A stretch of 64,000 nt of DNA from Pseudolabrys sp035718275 (GCA_035718275.1 DASTHI010000033.1:1-64000), one strand, 5' to 3'. Shown: positions 8,224-17,330, numbered from the stretch's first letter. Program-made: numbers and translations. The notes: generated by a model not told the origin, from the sequence alone.

Positions 8224-9390
8224 ATGCGCTCCATGAATGTTGCCGTTAGTCCTTCCGCCGCCGCGGTCGCGAGCCGGCGTATTCGAGTGATGCTCGTCGA
8301 CGATGCCGTCGTAGTGCGGGGTCTTTTCGCACGGTGGGTCGATGCCGAGCCGGATCTGGAGGTTGTGGCAACGCTGCGTACCGGCCGCGACGCGGTCAAT
8401 CAGGTTGAACGCGTCGATCCCGACGTGGTTGTGCTCGACGTGGATATGCCCGACCTGGATGGCATTTCCGCGCTCCCACTTCTGTTGAAAAAGAAGCCGC
8501 ACCTCGTCGTCATCATGGCTTCGACTCTGACACGGCGAAATGCCGAAATCAGCCTGAGAGCTTTGTCGCTCGGTGCGGCGGACTACATTCCGAAACCGGG
8601 CAGCAACCGCGAAGTTGGCGCATCAACAGCGTTCCGCCGGGATCTCATCGAGAAGATTCGCCAATTGGGGCTGCGTGCCAGACGCAAGCGCCGTACCGCC
8701 GGGACGCCGCGAGGGATTTCCGAGATAGGAAAGGCGCCTTCGATCATCCCGCTACCGGAGCAGGATGACGCCGCGCAGACCAATTTGCGCCCGATGCCTA
8801 GCACGCCGCCGCGCGTGCTTGTGATCGGCGCATCGACAGGCGGCCCGCAGGCGCTCAACAGCATTCTTGCAAATGTTGCTGGCGTCCTTCAGCGCGCACC
8901 CGTCCTGATCACGCAGCACATGCCTGCAACCTTTACCGCGGTTCTCGCCGAGCATCTCGCCCGCGTTGCGAAAGGGCCCGTGCGCGAAGGGATCGACGGC
9001 GAAGAGATCAATGTCGGCGGCATCTATCTCGCGCCCGGCGGCAAGCACATGAAAGTTGCGCGGCGTGACGGGGTGGCCGTGATCGCGATCGAAGACGGGC
9101 CGCTTGTGAATTTCTGCAAACCGGCTGTCGATCCGCTGTTCAAATCTGCTGCCGACGTGTGGGGCAGCAAGGTTCTGGGCCTCGTGCTCACCGGAATGGG
9201 TTCGGACGGGCTGGCAGGAGCAAAGGCAATCGTCGCCGCGGGCGGCCACGTTCTCGCGCAGGATGAAGCCACCAGCGCAGTCTGGGGCATGCCCGGGCAG
9301 GTGACGAATGCCGGCTTGTGTTCGGCGGTCCTGCCACTGCCCGAAATCGGCGGCAGGCTCACCCGAATCTTCGGCGGGGACCGTCCGTGA
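8224..9390 (+). CDS. cheB: Chemotaxis glutamate methylesterase CheB
   Basis: A 388-residue protein-glutamate methylesterase/deamidase acting on chemoreceptors. The N-terminal receiver (about 20-140) has acceptor Asp in VVLDVDMPDLDG. The C-terminal CheB domain (about 195-385) shows the catalytic Ser in GASTGGPQALNSIL, His in ITQHMPATFT and Asp in LTGMGSDGLAGA. The linker is long and basic. Its TGA stop overlaps the cheR GTG start (GTGA), so CheR translation is probably coupled. Confidence 0.95.
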   Translation: MRSMNVAVSPSAAAVASRRIRVMLVDDAVVVRGLFARWVDAEPDLEVVATLRTGRDAVNQVERVDPDVVVLDVDMPDLDGISALPLLLKKKPHLVVIMASTLTRRNAEISLRALSLGAADYIPKPGSNREVGASTAFRRDLIEKIRQLGLRARRKRRTAGTPRGISEIGKAPSIIPLPEQDDAAQTNLRPMPSTPPRVLVIGASTGGPQALNSILANVAGVLQRAPVLITQHMPATFTAVLAEHLARVAKGPVREGIDGEEINVGGIYLAPGGKHMKVARRDGVAVIAIEDGPLVNFCKPAVDPLFKSAADVWGSKVLGLVLTGMGSDGLAGAKAIVAAGGHVLAQDEATSAVWGMPGQVTNAGLCSAVLPLPEIGGRLTRIFGGDRP

Positions 9391-10256
9391 CGCCAGAGGA
9401 TTTCGACTTCCTTCGGAAGCTGTTGCGCGAACGTTCGGGACTCGTGCTTGCCGTTGAAAAACAGTACCTCGCTGAAAGCCGCCTCTTGCCCATCGCACGC
9501 AAACATGGGATGGGCAGCCTCGCGCAATTGATAGGGCAGTTGAGGAACAAGCCGCCGGCTTCGCTCTCGGCACAGGTCGTCGAGGCGATGACCACGAACG
9601 AGACGTTCTTCTTCCGCGACAAGATTCCATTCGACCATTTCCGCGACACCATCATGCCTGCCTTGCTTGCCGCCAGGGCGCGCGAGCGGCGGATCCGCAT
9701 CTGGTGCACGGCGGCATCCACAGGACAGGAGCCCTATTCGCTCGCAATGCTGCTGAGGGGGATGGGCGCGGCGGCTGCCGGATTTCGCATCGATATCGTG
9801 GCGACCGACCTTGCAACCGAGGTTCTGGAAAAAGCGAAGCTCGGAATCTACAGTCAGTTCGAGGTACAGCGTGGGCTTCCGGTAAATTTGCTGGTGAAAT
9901 TCTTCGATCAGCAGGGCGACGCGTGGCAACTCGCGCGCGAATTACGCGACATGGTTCAGTTTCGGCCGCTCAATCTCATGAATGATTTCTCCGCTCTCGG
10001 CACTTTCGACGTGGTGTTCTGTCGAAACGTGCTGATCTATTTCGATCAGGCTTGCAAGACCGGCGTGCTTGAACGTATCGCCCGACAGATGCCTGACGAC
10101 GGATATCTGGTGCTTGGTGCGGCCGAAACTGTGATCGGCCTGACTGACGCATTCAAGCCGCTTCCCGACAAGCGCGGCATCTACGTGCGCAACGAAGCGA
10201 GACGAACCGCGCATGGCGCGGACAATGTCATTCGCCTTGCGGCGGCCAAGGCATAA
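9387..10256 (+). CDS. cheR: Chemoreceptor methyltransferase CheR
   Basis: A 289-residue S-adenosylmethionine-dependent protein-glutamate O-methyltransferase that methylates chemoreceptors, opposing CheB. The N-terminal helical domain is followed by NETFFFRDKIPFDHF, the SAM-binding IWCTAASTGQEPYSLAM and the FDVVFCRNVLIYFD motif. The GTG start at 9387 overlaps the cheB stop by 4 bases. Family length is about 270-290, so it is full length. Confidence 0.95.
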   Translation: MTPEDFDFLRKLLRERSGLVLAVEKQYLAESRLLPIARKHGMGSLAQLIGQLRNKPPASLSAQVVEAMTTNETFFFRDKIPFDHFRDTIMPALLAARARERRIRIWCTAASTGQEPYSLAMLLRGMGAAAAGFRIDIVATDLATEVLEKAKLGIYSQFEVQRGLPVNLLVKFFDQQGDAWQLARELRDMVQFRPLNLMNDFSALGTFDVVFCRNVLIYFDQACKTGVLERIARQMPDDGYLVLGAAETVIGLTDAFKPLPDKRGIYVRNEARRTAHGADNVIRLAAAKA

Positions 10257-10433
10257 TCAGCGCGATGAGGCCATTGCCTGTAGGAACGTTCTTTTTCCAG
10301 GCCGCCCTGGCATCTTGTTGTCGCGACGAATCGTGTAGGTTAGAAGCAGCAGGCTGGCGCGCTCGGTTCGGCGCGTGTGGGGGTTTGCCGGCCAAAGCGC
10401 CCGTGAACATGGCCTGACGGGGGACATTCGACC

Positions 10434-10823
10434 TTGATCGACTATGTCGATCCGGTGCTGGTCGTTGACGATCTCAACACGATGACGCGCATCGTGGATG
10501 GGATGCTTCGCAAATGCGGCTTCAGCAACATCGAGCAGTGCAACGACGGCCCGACAGCTTTACAGAAGCTGCGCGAGAAGCCGTTCTTGTTCATGATGAG
10601 TGACCGCGAAATGCCGGGCATGAATGGGCTGGAACTGGTGCGGGAAATTCGTGCGGATCCGAAGATCCGCAACGTTCCGATTGTGATCATGTCCGCGAGT
10701 TCGGAGGCGCGGCACGCGGAAGCCGCAATCGCGGCAGGCGCTAATTTTTTCATGACGAAGCCATTCAGCCTGACTACGCTGAAGGATGTGATCACTCAGC
10801 TCATGCGTCCGCCGCAAAGCTGA
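10434..10823 (+). CDS. Second CheY-like response regulator
   Basis: A 129-residue single receiver. Acidic residues are in VLVVDDLNTM, the acceptor Asp in FMMSDREMPGMNG and the Lys in FFMTKPFSL. It starts with TTG at 10434, after a GGGGGA about 10 bases upstream. It lies 177 bp downstream of cheR, so it may have its own promoter or be the last operon gene. It differs clearly from the CheY at 7819, and is either a motor-binding paralogue or a phosphate sink. Which one binds the motor cannot be told from sequence. Confidence 0.88.
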   Translation: MIDYVDPVLVVDDLNTMTRIVDGMLRKCGFSNIEQCNDGPTALQKLREKPFLFMMSDREMPGMNGLELVREIRADPKIRNVPIVIMSASSEARHAEAAIAAGANFFMTKPFSLTTLKDVITQLMRPPQS

Positions 10824-11008
10824 ACGCGAAACTTGTCATCGCGCGGCTCATGCCTGCCGTTCGCTGGCCTCATCGCGCTACTTTCCACTCCAAAGGCCGT
10901 CCTGAATCGCATCGCCAAGGCAAATCCTTGCGCCGGATGTGCTTTCCAAGTTCCACGCTTGCGCGGGCGTGGTACTCTGTGCCCTCATGAAGCTTTGGGG
11001 GGTCCGAC

Positions 11009-12274
11009 ATGCAGCGCCACAATCGCAATCCGATTGTTTCCAGCGCGGAATACGGCCTACGGAGAAGGTCCGTCCTTGCCATCCTGCTCTCGCCGGTTCT
11101 GTTGCTGGGCTCGTTTTGCCCGCTCGCGGCCGTCGAGCTCCCGAAGCCGGAGCCGGTGCAGAAGTTTCTGGGGTCTGCCTCTTCGGGCTCCAACTACAGG
11201 GTCAATTCAACTGTGCGCAGCGACGGCGTCATGCGCATCTTCGACGTCGACACTGCCTACGGCAACTTTACATTCGACGGAGTAGAATTCACCAAATTGC
11301 GGCTGCATGAGCTTGATGCCGCCGCGGCAATCGAAAAGATGTCCCAATCAGACGCGTTCGGCCAAGCGTTCGGGCGCGCTGCTCTCGGCCCGCTAAAGTT
11401 CGGCGCCGATCTCATCACCAAACCCGCCGATACGGTCGAGCGCTCCCTGAGTGGGATCGGCAACATGCTTGATCGCGTCGGCGCGGGATTGTCGAATACC
11501 GGCGCGGATCGGGACAACCTGGTGGAAAGTTTGCTCGGCGTCAGCGACACGCAGCGGGAACTCGCGATTGAGCTCGATGTCGATCCCTACACGGATTTCC
11601 CGCCTTTGGCCCAGAGGTTGAAACAGATGGCGGGCGCAATGGCGGGCGGCGGCCTGCCGGTCCGCGCAGGACTTGCGCTGGTGCCAGGGGGCGCGGGCAT
11701 CGCGGTCTCCTCCGTCGCGAGCGTCAACACTGCAAAGGACAGTCTTCGCGACAAGACAGCGGCTCAGGTCATCGCGGAGACGCGTTCGATCCTGCAGTCG
11801 CTCGGCGTGCCTCCTGAGTCAGCGGGCCGACTCGTTCAAAATCGAAATTTTACCCCCGCCGATCTGCTGATCATGGCGCGCGCACTACGGCAGATCGGGG
11901 CCGAAAACACAGTGGCTTTCGTTGATCATGCTGCCGGCGCGGGCTCGCGCAATGTAGCTTTCTACCATCGCCGCCGTGCGCAGACTCTCGCGGCGCATTC
12001 CCGCGAACTGGGTGGCCTTGCTTCCTTCATCGTTGTGGGCGGGCAACCGATCAATGTCGCGCGTGACGGCAGTATCGTTGCCGCCTTCACCTTCGACGAT
12101 ATCGCCTGGACCGAAGTTCAGCAGCGCACTTTCATTGCAGCCACCGGAGAAATCCGACGGATTTCTCCGGGAAAGGCTCCGGTCCTCGCTGCGACAGGGA
12201 CGGTCACCCCCATGGCATCGGCTGAAATCAAAAAGCTCGGCTGGAAAATCGTTCAGATGAGGCCACAGCGATAG
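11009..12274 (+). CDS. Exported protein of unknown function
   Basis: A 421-residue protein. A twin-Arg/basic N-region (GLRRRSVLAILLSPV) and a hydrophobic core ending in an AVE-type site at about residue 42 indicate export, possibly by Tat. The body alternates Ala/Gly-rich helices and has a Gly-rich hydrophobic patch at about 205-240 (AGLALVPGGAGIAVSSVASV), which could be a membrane-interacting segment. No known domain is recognised. It lies between the che cluster and convergent ctrA, and a shared terminator follows. Its place beside motility genes is suggestive only. Confidence 0.75.
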   Translation: MQRHNRNPIVSSAEYGLRRRSVLAILLSPVLLLGSFCPLAAVELPKPEPVQKFLGSASSGSNYRVNSTVRSDGVMRIFDVDTAYGNFTFDGVEFTKLRLHELDAAAAIEKMSQSDAFGQAFGRAALGPLKFGADLITKPADTVERSLSGIGNMLDRVGAGLSNTGADRDNLVESLLGVSDTQRELAIELDVDPYTDFPPLAQRLKQMAGAMAGGGLPVRAGLALVPGGAGIAVSSVASVNTAKDSLRDKTAAQVIAETRSILQSLGVPPESAGRLVQNRNFTPADLLIMARALRQIGAENTVAFVDHAAGAGSRNVAFYHRRRAQTLAAHSRELGGLASFIVVGGQPINVARDGSIVAAFTFDDIAWTEVQQRTFIAATGEIRRISPGKAPVLAATGTVTPMASAEIKKLGWKIVQMRPQR

Positions 12275-12296
12275 CGCTTTGCCCACCAGAAATAAG

Positions 12297-12320
12297 AACC
12301 CCGCCGGTGCGGCGGGGTTT
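12297..12320. terminator. Bidirectional rho-independent terminator
   Basis: A 10-bp perfect stem, AACCCCGCCG pairing with CGGCGGGGTT around a 3-base loop, flanked by A-rich and T-rich ends. It sits between the stops of the exported-protein gene (plus) and ctrA (minus), so it can end transcription from both sides. Confidence 0.85.
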
Positions 12321-12349
12321 GGACTTGCGAACAGCGATGCTTCAACCGC

Positions 12350-13051
12350 CTATGCGGGAATGCGCTCGTCCGCGTCGGTCGGCTCGCGCAGCACATAGCC
12401 TCGGCCCCAGACCGTCTCGATGTAGTTCTTGCCGCTCGACGCATTCGCCAGCTTCTTGCGCAGCTTGCAGATGAAGACGTCGATGATCTTGAGTTCGGGT
12501 TCGTCCATGCCACCATAGAGGTGATTAAGGAACATCTCCTTGGTGAGAGTTGTCCCTTTGCGGAGCGATAGCAGCTCCAGCATCTGATATTCCTTGCCAG
12601 TCAGATGGACGCGCTGGCCGCCCACCTCGACAGTTTTGGTGTCGAGATTGACCACGAGATCGCCGGTGTTGATCACCGACTGGGCGTGGCCTTTGGAGCG
12701 GCGAACGATCGCGTGGATGCGCGCGATCAGTTCGTCTTTGTGGAATGGCTTGGTCATATAGTCGTCGGCGCCAAACCCCAGACCCTTGACCTTGTCTTCA
12801 ATTCCGGCGAGGCCGGAAAGGATCAGGATCGGCGTCTTGACCTTTGAAACTCGTAGCGAGCGCAGAACCTCGAAGCCCGACATGTCCGGCAGGTTCAGAT
12901 CGAGCAGGATGATGTCGTAGTCGTAGAGCTTGCCGAGATCGACACCTTCTTCACCAAGGTCCGTCGTATAGACATTGAAGCTCTCGGACTTGAGCATCAG
13001 TTCGATGGATTGCGCGGTCGCGCTGTCGTCTTCGATGAGTAGAACGCGCAT
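12350..13051 (-). CDS. ctrA: Cell-cycle master response regulator CtrA
   Basis: A 233-residue OmpR-type regulator. The receiver (1-120) has acidic residues in LLIEDDSATAQ, acceptor Asp51 in IILLDLNLPDMSG and Lys in YMTKPFHKDEL. The winged-helix DNA-binding domain (about 125-225) contains HLTGKEYQMLELLSLRKG and YIETVWGRGYVLR. Length and sequence match CtrA of Rhizobiales. CtrA-P binds TTAA-N7-TTAA and drives flagellar, chemotaxis and division genes. The upstream gap carries a dense cluster of GANTC sites. It is divergent from fliI-fliJ, a conserved arrangement. Confidence 0.97.
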   Translation of the reverse strand: MRVLLIEDDSATAQSIELMLKSESFNVYTTDLGEEGVDLGKLYDYDIILLDLNLPDMSGFEVLRSLRVSKVKTPILILSGLAGIEDKVKGLGFGADDYMTKPFHKDELIARIHAIVRRSKGHAQSVINTGDLVVNLDTKTVEVGGQRVHLTGKEYQMLELLSLRKGTTLTKEMFLNHLYGGMDEPELKIIDVFICKLRKKLANASSGKNYIETVWGRGYVLREPTDADERIPA

Positions 13052-13107
13052 TTAAGTCCCCTTCTCGCCGCAACCGGGCCCCTGAGGTCACGCCGCAATC
13101 CGGCGGC

Positions 13108-13305
13108 GAGTCTGAAAAAAACGCGGTGGGACAAACCGAATCGACACTATCGAGGCATGGTTAACAAAACCTGATTCTATCGCGCAAGCGCGCCGTAGGC
13201 AGAAGCGCCCGAATCGGCGTAAGATGTTGCGTGAGAGTGTTTTTTTGGCCACGACCCGTCTAATGCCCTGGTTTAAGAATCGGATCTAACCGACTCTGGT
13301 GACTC
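13108..13305. promoter_or_regulatory. ctrA upstream region with seven GANTC (CcrM) sites
   Basis: GANTC pentamers lie at 13108, 13138, 13173, 13211, 13277, 13292 and 13301; another is at 13444. About one is expected per 256 bases in unbiased sequence, so seven in 198 bp is a strong local excess. A TTAAC half-site at 13161 overlaps this region. In Caulobacter, methylation state of GANTC at the ctrA P1 promoter times ctrA transcription, so methylation control of this ctrA is likely. Confidence 0.65.
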
Positions 13306-13380
13306 GCCCCTTCCGTCCTGGCTGGGCGATCCATAAGCCTTTAGTCCCGTGGACGATGACCCAATGATTAACGACGCGGG

Positions 13381-13396
13381 TAAACACCGAGTTAAC
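13381..13396. promoter_or_regulatory. CtrA box (TAAA-N7-TTAAC) upstream of fliI
   Basis: TAAA at 13381, CACCGAG, then TTAAC at 13392: one mismatch from TTAA-N7-TTAAC. It lies 130 bp before fliI in the ctrA-fliI intergenic region. A further TTAAC is at 13368. Confidence 0.6.
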
Positions 13397-13526
13397 GCTG
13401 CGCAGGACCGGGTAAGCCTAAGGGCAGGTTTATGTCCGACCGCGACTCGCGCCATCACGGCCTGCGTAGTGTCGCGTACAGTGTCGAATAAGCGTGCTTG
13501 CGTTCCTCGCCTGGGCAGGGACGGCA

Positions 13527-14849
13527 ATGAAAGCACTTGCTGAACAAATCGCTGACATCGACGGCGTGGAGATATACGGGCGCGTGGTCGCGGTCCGCGG
13601 CCTGATGGTCGAGGTCGCAGGTCCAATCCACGCGATGTCGGTCGGCGCAAGGCTGGGGATCGAGACCGGCAGCAAAACGATACCATGCGAGGTCGTCGGA
13701 TTTTCCGAGGGCCATGCGCTCGCAATGCCGTTTGCTGCGTTGGACGGCGTGCGTCGCGGATGCCGTGCTGTCGTCTCAAGTGCCGCGGGCGCGATCCGTC
13801 CCTCCGAGCGTTGGCTTGGCCGCGTGGTGAATGCGCGCGCTGAGCCCATCGATGGGCTCGGGCCGCTGCCGCCGGGGCCAGCGCCTTACCCTTATCGCGC
13901 GTCGCCACCTCCCGCGCATGCCCGCCGCCGCGTCGGCGAACCGCTCGACCTTGGCGTGCGCGCGCTTAACACCTTCGTGACGGTCTGTCGTGGACAGCGC
14001 ATGGGGATTTTTTCCGGCTCGGGTGTGGGCAAGTCGGTGCTGCTTTCAATGCTTGCCCGCAATGTCTCTGCCGATATTTCGGTTATCGGCCTCGTTGGCG
14101 AACGCGGGCGCGAGGTACAGGAATTCCTTCAGGACGACCTCGGCGCGTCCGGGCTTGCGCGTTCAGTCGTCGTCGTCTCGACTTCGGACGAACCGGCCCT
14201 GATGCGCCGGCAGGCGGCCTATCTCACTCTGGCGATCGCCGAATATTTCCGCGATCTCGGTAAGGACGTGCTTGTGCTGATGGATTCGGTGACCCGCTTT
14301 GCCATGGCTCAACGCGAAATCGGGCTCTCGGCGGGTGAACCGCCCACGGCCAAAGGATATACGCCCACTGTTTTCGTGGAGTTGCCGCGTCTATTGGAGC
14401 GTGCAGGGCCCGGGACTGAGCAGGGCACCATTACAGGGATTTTCAGTGTGCTGGTGGACGGGGACGACCATAACGAGCCGGTCGCGGATGCGGTTCGCGG
14501 CATCCTCGATGGTCACATTGTGATGGAACGTGCGATTGCGGAGCGCGGCCGCTATCCTGCCATTAACGTCCTCAAGTCGATCTCGCGCACAATGCCGCGG
14601 GCAGCCGATCCCGACCATCTTCCCGCGATCAACCGCGCGCGCCAGGTGATGGCGACCTATTCCGATATGGAGGAATTGATCCGTCTCGGAGCATATCGGG
14701 CAGGGTCAAGCCCCGAGGTGGACGAAGCGATTGCGCTTCATAAGCCACTGGAGGCCTTCCTGTCCCAGCTTAAGGAAGAGTCAACGACTATGGCGCAGGG
14801 CTATGAGCGCCTTGAGCAAATTTTGCGCGGTGAAGAAACACAAAACTAA
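13527..14849 (+). CDS. fliI: Flagellar export ATPase FliI
   Basis: A 440-residue F1-type ATPase that energises the flagellar type III export gate. The Walker A motif is GIFSGSGVGKSVLLSMLARN, Walker B is in DVLVLMDSVTRFAMAQ, and the ATPase signature PPTAKGYTPTVF is intact. The ATG at 13527 with AGGGA six bases upstream is preferred over a GTG at 13494. It is followed by fliJ and is divergent from ctrA. Confidence 0.96.
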   Translation: MKALAEQIADIDGVEIYGRVVAVRGLMVEVAGPIHAMSVGARLGIETGSKTIPCEVVGFSEGHALAMPFAALDGVRRGCRAVVSSAAGAIRPSERWLGRVVNARAEPIDGLGPLPPGPAPYPYRASPPPAHARRRVGEPLDLGVRALNTFVTVCRGQRMGIFSGSGVGKSVLLSMLARNVSADISVIGLVGERGREVQEFLQDDLGASGLARSVVVVSTSDEPALMRRQAAYLTLAIAEYFRDLGKDVLVLMDSVTRFAMAQREIGLSAGEPPTAKGYTPTVFVELPRLLERAGPGTEQGTITGIFSVLVDGDDHNEPVADAVRGILDGHIVMERAIAERGRYPAINVLKSISRTMPRAADPDHLPAINRARQVMATYSDMEELIRLGAYRAGSSPEVDEAIALHKPLEAFLSQLKEESTTMAQGYERLEQILRGEETQN

Positions 14850-14954
14850 CGTTGTTGCGGCACAGTTCCCCCAATGGGCCGGAACACGAGCGCGCGCGGC
14901 ACCGGTAGCGGCGCGTCTGCGCACGTTCTTTGGGCTTCGGGGAGTATCTAGTCG

Positions 14955-15377
14955 ATGAAGTCACGAGAAACCTTAATCCGTCTTAAGAAATTCCAGGTCG
15001 ACGAGAAACGTCGAAAGGTTGCCCAGATCGAGGCGATGATCGCCGAGTTCGATCGCATCGCGGCGGAGCTCGAACGCGAAATCAAGATCGAGCAGGATCG
15101 CGCGGGGATTCACGATCCGGCTCACTTTGCATATCCAACTTACGCTAAAGCGGCGACGGCGCGCCGTGAAAACCTCAGGCACTCGACGGACGAGCTGAGG
15201 GTTCAGCTCGAAGACGCGAAGTCGGCCCTGGGAGAGGCGTTCGAAGAGCTGAAGAAGGTCGAGATGCTCGACCAGCGCGATCAGCAGCGGGAAAAATCAG
15301 AGGAGAATGCGCGCGAGCAGGCAGAGCTCGACCGCATCGCTGCCCTTCGTTTCAATGCCGGGGGCGCACCCGCCTGA
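14955..15377 (+). CDS. fliJ: Flagellar export protein FliJ
   Basis: A 140-residue, almost wholly helical coiled-coil protein (charged heptads from KSRETLIRLKKFQVDEKRR to the C-terminus). FliJ is the central stalk of the FliI ATPase and a chaperone-escort factor. The identification rests on size, coiled coil and position 105 bp after fliI; FliJ sequences are poorly conserved. It is probably in one operon with fliI. Confidence 0.88.
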   Translation: MKSRETLIRLKKFQVDEKRRKVAQIEAMIAEFDRIAAELEREIKIEQDRAGIHDPAHFAYPTYAKAATARRENLRHSTDELRVQLEDAKSALGEAFEELKKVEMLDQRDQQREKSEENAREQAELDRIAALRFNAGGAPA

Positions 15378-15747
15378 GCTCAATTTCGGCGTTGATCATA
15401 GGCGAGGGTGTTTGACTCGCATCGATGATGCGCGCCGAAAGGCACGGCTCGCAGAATGTCCACGGGCGGCCTGGAGGCCGAGCGCGGCAATGAATTGCTG
15501 AGCCAAGCGTCACTGCGAGTATTTCTCTGCGCAACACGCTCTTCTGGCATGCGTGCAAGATACGCGCGCAGATGACGGTCCGATAAGCAAAAGCAGCTCG
15601 ATGTATTAGATGGGATCGAATAAAAACGCTGCCGAGCTTTAATGACAGGCTGTGTATGCTGCGATGTACTTTGCCTAGGCGCAACCTATCCTTGTTTCGC
15701 CTCTTTTGCGTGACAGAACCGGTCTCCAACCAGGCGTTGCTGCGACG
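15378..15747. other. 370-bp gap without a recognised gene
   Basis: No credible coding frame, tRNA or clear hairpin terminator is seen between fliJ and the HTH regulator. It should hold the promoter of the regulator; no CtrA box or sigma-54 element was recognised. Confidence 0.5.
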
Positions 15748-16149
15748 ATGGCAAAGAAATCTCCCAATCCCACTGATAAATATGTCGGTTCGCGCGTCCG
15801 TATGCGCCGGCTGATGCTTGGCATGAGCCAGGAGAAGCTGGGCGAAAAGCTCGGCCTTACGTTCCAACAAGTACAGAAATACGAGAAGGGGACCAACCGG
15901 ATCGGTGCCAGCCGCCTTCAGCACATCGCCCAGATCCTCAAGGTCCCGGTGTCGTTCTTTTTTGAAGGAGTATCCGGCGGCCGTTACGACGAGACGGGAT
16001 CAAAGCCGCCGGTTTCGGACTACGTTTCCGAGTTCTTGTCGAGCTCAGACGGACTGGCGCTCACGAAGGCGTTCACGAACATAAAGGACTCCAAGCTTCG
16101 CCGTCGCGTCGTCGATCTCGTCGAGGAGATCGCGGGAGATCAGCGCTAA
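15748..16149 (+). CDS. XRE-family helix-turn-helix regulator
   Basis: A 133-residue regulator. A Cro/C1-type HTH occupies residues about 15-70 (GSRVRMRRLMLGMSQEKLGE, then FQQVQKYEKGTNRIGASRLQ), followed by a 60-residue acidic tail that may mediate oligomerisation. Similar short HTH proteins are widespread in Rhizobiales. The chosen ATG begins MAKKSPNPTD; an upstream frame extension lacks family features. The target is unknown; the 3' end converges on a gene for a secreted lysozyme-like protein. Confidence 0.85.
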   Translation: MAKKSPNPTDKYVGSRVRMRRLMLGMSQEKLGEKLGLTFQQVQKYEKGTNRIGASRLQHIAQILKVPVSFFFEGVSGGRYDETGSKPPVSDYVSEFLSSSDGLALTKAFTNIKDSKLRRRVVDLVEEIAGDQR

Positions 16150-16172
16150 CCTGGAGGTTGATTGATCCTGCA

Positions 16173-17330
16173 CTAGAACGCGGCCGCGAGTTCGCGCGCG
16201 CCGTCGGCCTGTGCGCCGCGACGCATTTTGCTTTCGATGTCGGCGATAAGATTTGCGACAACGCCCGTGCGCCGAGCAACTGGGTTTCGCTCATATCCTT
16301 GTTGCTGGAAGAAATTGGCCGTGGGGACCCGCGCGCGCAGATGGTGTGGCATCGTCACCATGTCGAAGCCGTTGCCGTCTCCGGTGAGATTCATCAGTTC
16401 GAGCTCGGCCGGAGTCAGCGGCTCTTTATAACCTTTGCTGCGCGCGAAGTTGATCGAGTCAACGAGTTTCTGCACCTGCAGAAGCGGACCGATATCGATG
16501 TCGAGGACGGCAGCGTGCACGCCGAAGCCGCCGGCGGTCGTTTTGGCGAGCCGGTCGTGTTCGCTCCACCGGGCAGGCACCGAGCGGCAAAACGCAATCA
16601 TTTTGCTGAGCGCTTCGATCTTATGCTCCATTGCGAGTTTTGCGACGCCACTCGACGCACGGGCCTTCTGGGCAAGAAAAGCGGAGATGCGAGCGCCATG
16701 TTCTGCCAGCAACGAAACTGAATTGGTGCTCAGCAGTTGATTGTAGCCGATGGCTGGAGAAATCGCCCGCGCGCCCGGCCGATATGGTACCAATCCGGCC
16801 TGGGAATCGTAGGCGCCGTTTCCGCCCGTCTCGAAAGCATAGACTCCGACGATCTGCTCACGCGTGAGTCCGGCCGCGACGGCCGCCTTCGCGTAGGCCT
16901 GCTTGAACTCCCACTCGTTCGCCGGCCGCTTTGGTACAAATCCGAACTGCTCCGCCGCGTTCTGGAGAAAGTCCGCGATCACCGGAATCTCGGGGCGCTC
17001 GACGCGATCAGCCGGCGGCCGTGCGGGCGCTTGCGGATCAATTGGCCGCTGCGGTCCGGTATACACCGGCGGCTGCGCAAGCAGGTAATCATCGACGCCG
17101 ATCGGCTGGTGATCGCGGCGCTTGGCATTGCGCAGCCGACGCTTCGCCGCGATCGCGTCCCAGTAAGCTCGTGACTCGGCCTCGTAGGCGGACCGGGCAG
17201 CCTGATATTGGGCGAGCCGTGCCTGATAGTCGGCGAGCGCGTTGACCGGCGCGTTTTGTCCGGCAGCCTGAACCCAGGTCAACGCGGCGGCAATAATGCC
17301 CAAGCCCCAGCGGATTGTGCGAGTTCTCAT
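16173..17330 (-). CDS. Secreted protein with lysozyme/transglycosylase-like core, tentative
   Basis: A 385-residue protein with a signal peptide (WGLGIIAAALTWVQAAGQ). A Gln/Ala/Tyr-rich helical segment (30-80) and a Pro-rich linker precede a domain from about 130. In it, LTREQIVGVYAFETGG followed by SPAIGYNQLLSTNSV resembles the Glu and GxxQ layout of lytic transglycosylase folds. That would make Glu in FETGG the catalytic acid, which is inference. The start ATG at 17330 has AAGGGGAT directly upstream. It lies between flagellar genes; a muramidase helping flagellum assembly is possible but unproven. Confidence 0.6.
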   Translation of the reverse strand: MRTRTIRWGLGIIAAALTWVQAAGQNAPVNALADYQARLAQYQAARSAYEAESRAYWDAIAAKRRLRNAKRRDHQPIGVDDYLLAQPPVYTGPQRPIDPQAPARPPADRVERPEIPVIADFLQNAAEQFGFVPKRPANEWEFKQAYAKAAVAAGLTREQIVGVYAFETGGNGAYDSQAGLVPYRPGARAISPAIGYNQLLSTNSVSLLAEHGARISAFLAQKARASSGVAKLAMEHKIEALSKMIAFCRSVPARWSEHDRLAKTTAGGFGVHAAVLDIDIGPLLQVQKLVDSINFARSKGYKEPLTPAELELMNLTGDGNGFDMVTMPHHLRARVPTANFFQQQGYERNPVARRTGVVANLIADIESKMRRGAQADGARELAAAF

